Shown one piece after another: positions 5,871 through 6,053 of a stretch of 6,053 nucleotides of DNA (its first letter is position 1; every line of letters starts with the position of its first letter). The DNA comes from an uncultured Sphingorhabdus sp. (GTDB taxonomy: Bacteria; Pseudomonadota; Alphaproteobacteria; Sphingomonadales; Sphingomonadaceae). Position numbers and translations under genes: made by a program. The notes beneath the pieces are model-generated. The model ran no database searches. It was given only the letters and a program-made list of their open reading frames with translations, and was not told the origin of the DNA. The stretch covers positions 1 through 6,053 of the forward strand of contig CALMYW010000145.1 of NCBI GenBank assembly GCA_937873665.1, given 5' to 3'.

Positions 5871-6053
5871 ATGCGTTCAGGAGTGATTGAAGTTTCGCCG
5901 GGCCGGTTCCGGGAGACCTTCGGCCGCAGTTTCGAAGATTTCGTGGTCGGCCATATCTATGAACATCGCCCCGGTCGCACCATCACCGACGCGGATAACG
6001 TGTCATTCACGCTGATGACGATGAACACGCACCCCGCGCACTTCGACTACGAG
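5871..6053 (+). CDS. N-terminus of a MaoC-type (hot-dog fold) acyl-CoA hydratase/dehydratase (partial, runs off right edge)
   Basis: Sixty-one codons are present from an ATG at 5871 to the right edge without a stop. An AAGAGGG ribosome-binding site lies 7 nt upstream. Residues 18-59 carry the typical opening of stand-alone MaoC-like hydratases: GRSFEDFVVGHIYEH (18-32), GRTITDADNVSFTLMT (35-50) and NTHPAHFDYE (52-61). The Asp/His catalytic pair of this family lies in the segment beginning near NTHPAHFD, so Asp59 or a nearby residue may be active-site. The proteins are cytoplasmic and add water across the double bond of enoyl-, itaconyl- or mesaconyl-CoA. The position 36 nt after the CitE-like lyase suggests that this enzyme makes the hydroxyacyl-CoA that the lyase splits. 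Whether the substrate is itaconyl-CoA, mesaconyl-CoA or something else cannot be told from this fragment. Confidence 0.85.
   Translation, partial: MRSGVIEVSPGRFRETFGRSFEDFVVGHIYEHRPGRTITDADNVSFTLMTMNTHPAHFDYE

Overview
The window is GC-rich and dense in genes. It looks like an alphaproteobacterium of the sphingomonad type (Novosphingobium, Sphingobium or Sphingopyxis). The main reason is the TonB-dependent receptor, whose plug and barrel motifs are of the kind common in those genera. Its arrangement beside a major-facilitator permease and CoA-thioester enzymes also fits their catabolic islands. The genus assignment is inference.

Layout: (1) Positions 1-4046, minus strand, read right to left, form a probable operon: a TonB-dependent outer-membrane receptor (start 4046, stop 1530), an 86-nt gap with a strong hairpin, an MFS permease (1443-136), then after 17 nt the N-terminus of a probable FAD-linked oxidase that runs off the left edge. 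(2) Positions 4047-4191 are a 145-bp divergent promoter region. (3) Positions 4192-4875, plus strand, encode a 227-residue protein with about six membrane segments and no assigned function. (4) Positions 4876-5009 are a 134-bp gap with a possible hairpin and a promoter/operator. (5) Positions 5010-6053, plus strand, hold a CitE-like CoA-ester lyase (HpcH/HpaI family) and, 36 nt later, the N-terminus of a MaoC-type hydratase that runs off the right edge.

The enzymes suggest that a small organic acid is taken across the outer membrane by the receptor and across the inner membrane by the permease. It would then be processed as a CoA thioester by hydration (MaoC-type) and C-C cleavage (CitE-type), as in itaconate or mesaconate breakdown. 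The substrate cannot be read from the sequence.

The most informative non-coding signal is a pair of near-identical palindromes, TTGTCCGGACAA at 4988-4999 and TTGTCTGGACAA at 4080-4091. One lies just upstream of the lyase gene and the other just upstream of the receptor gene, so one regulator probably controls both arms. No regulator gene is visible in the window. No RNA genes, mobile elements or CRISPR arrays were seen, and no stretch over 300 bases lacks a gene.
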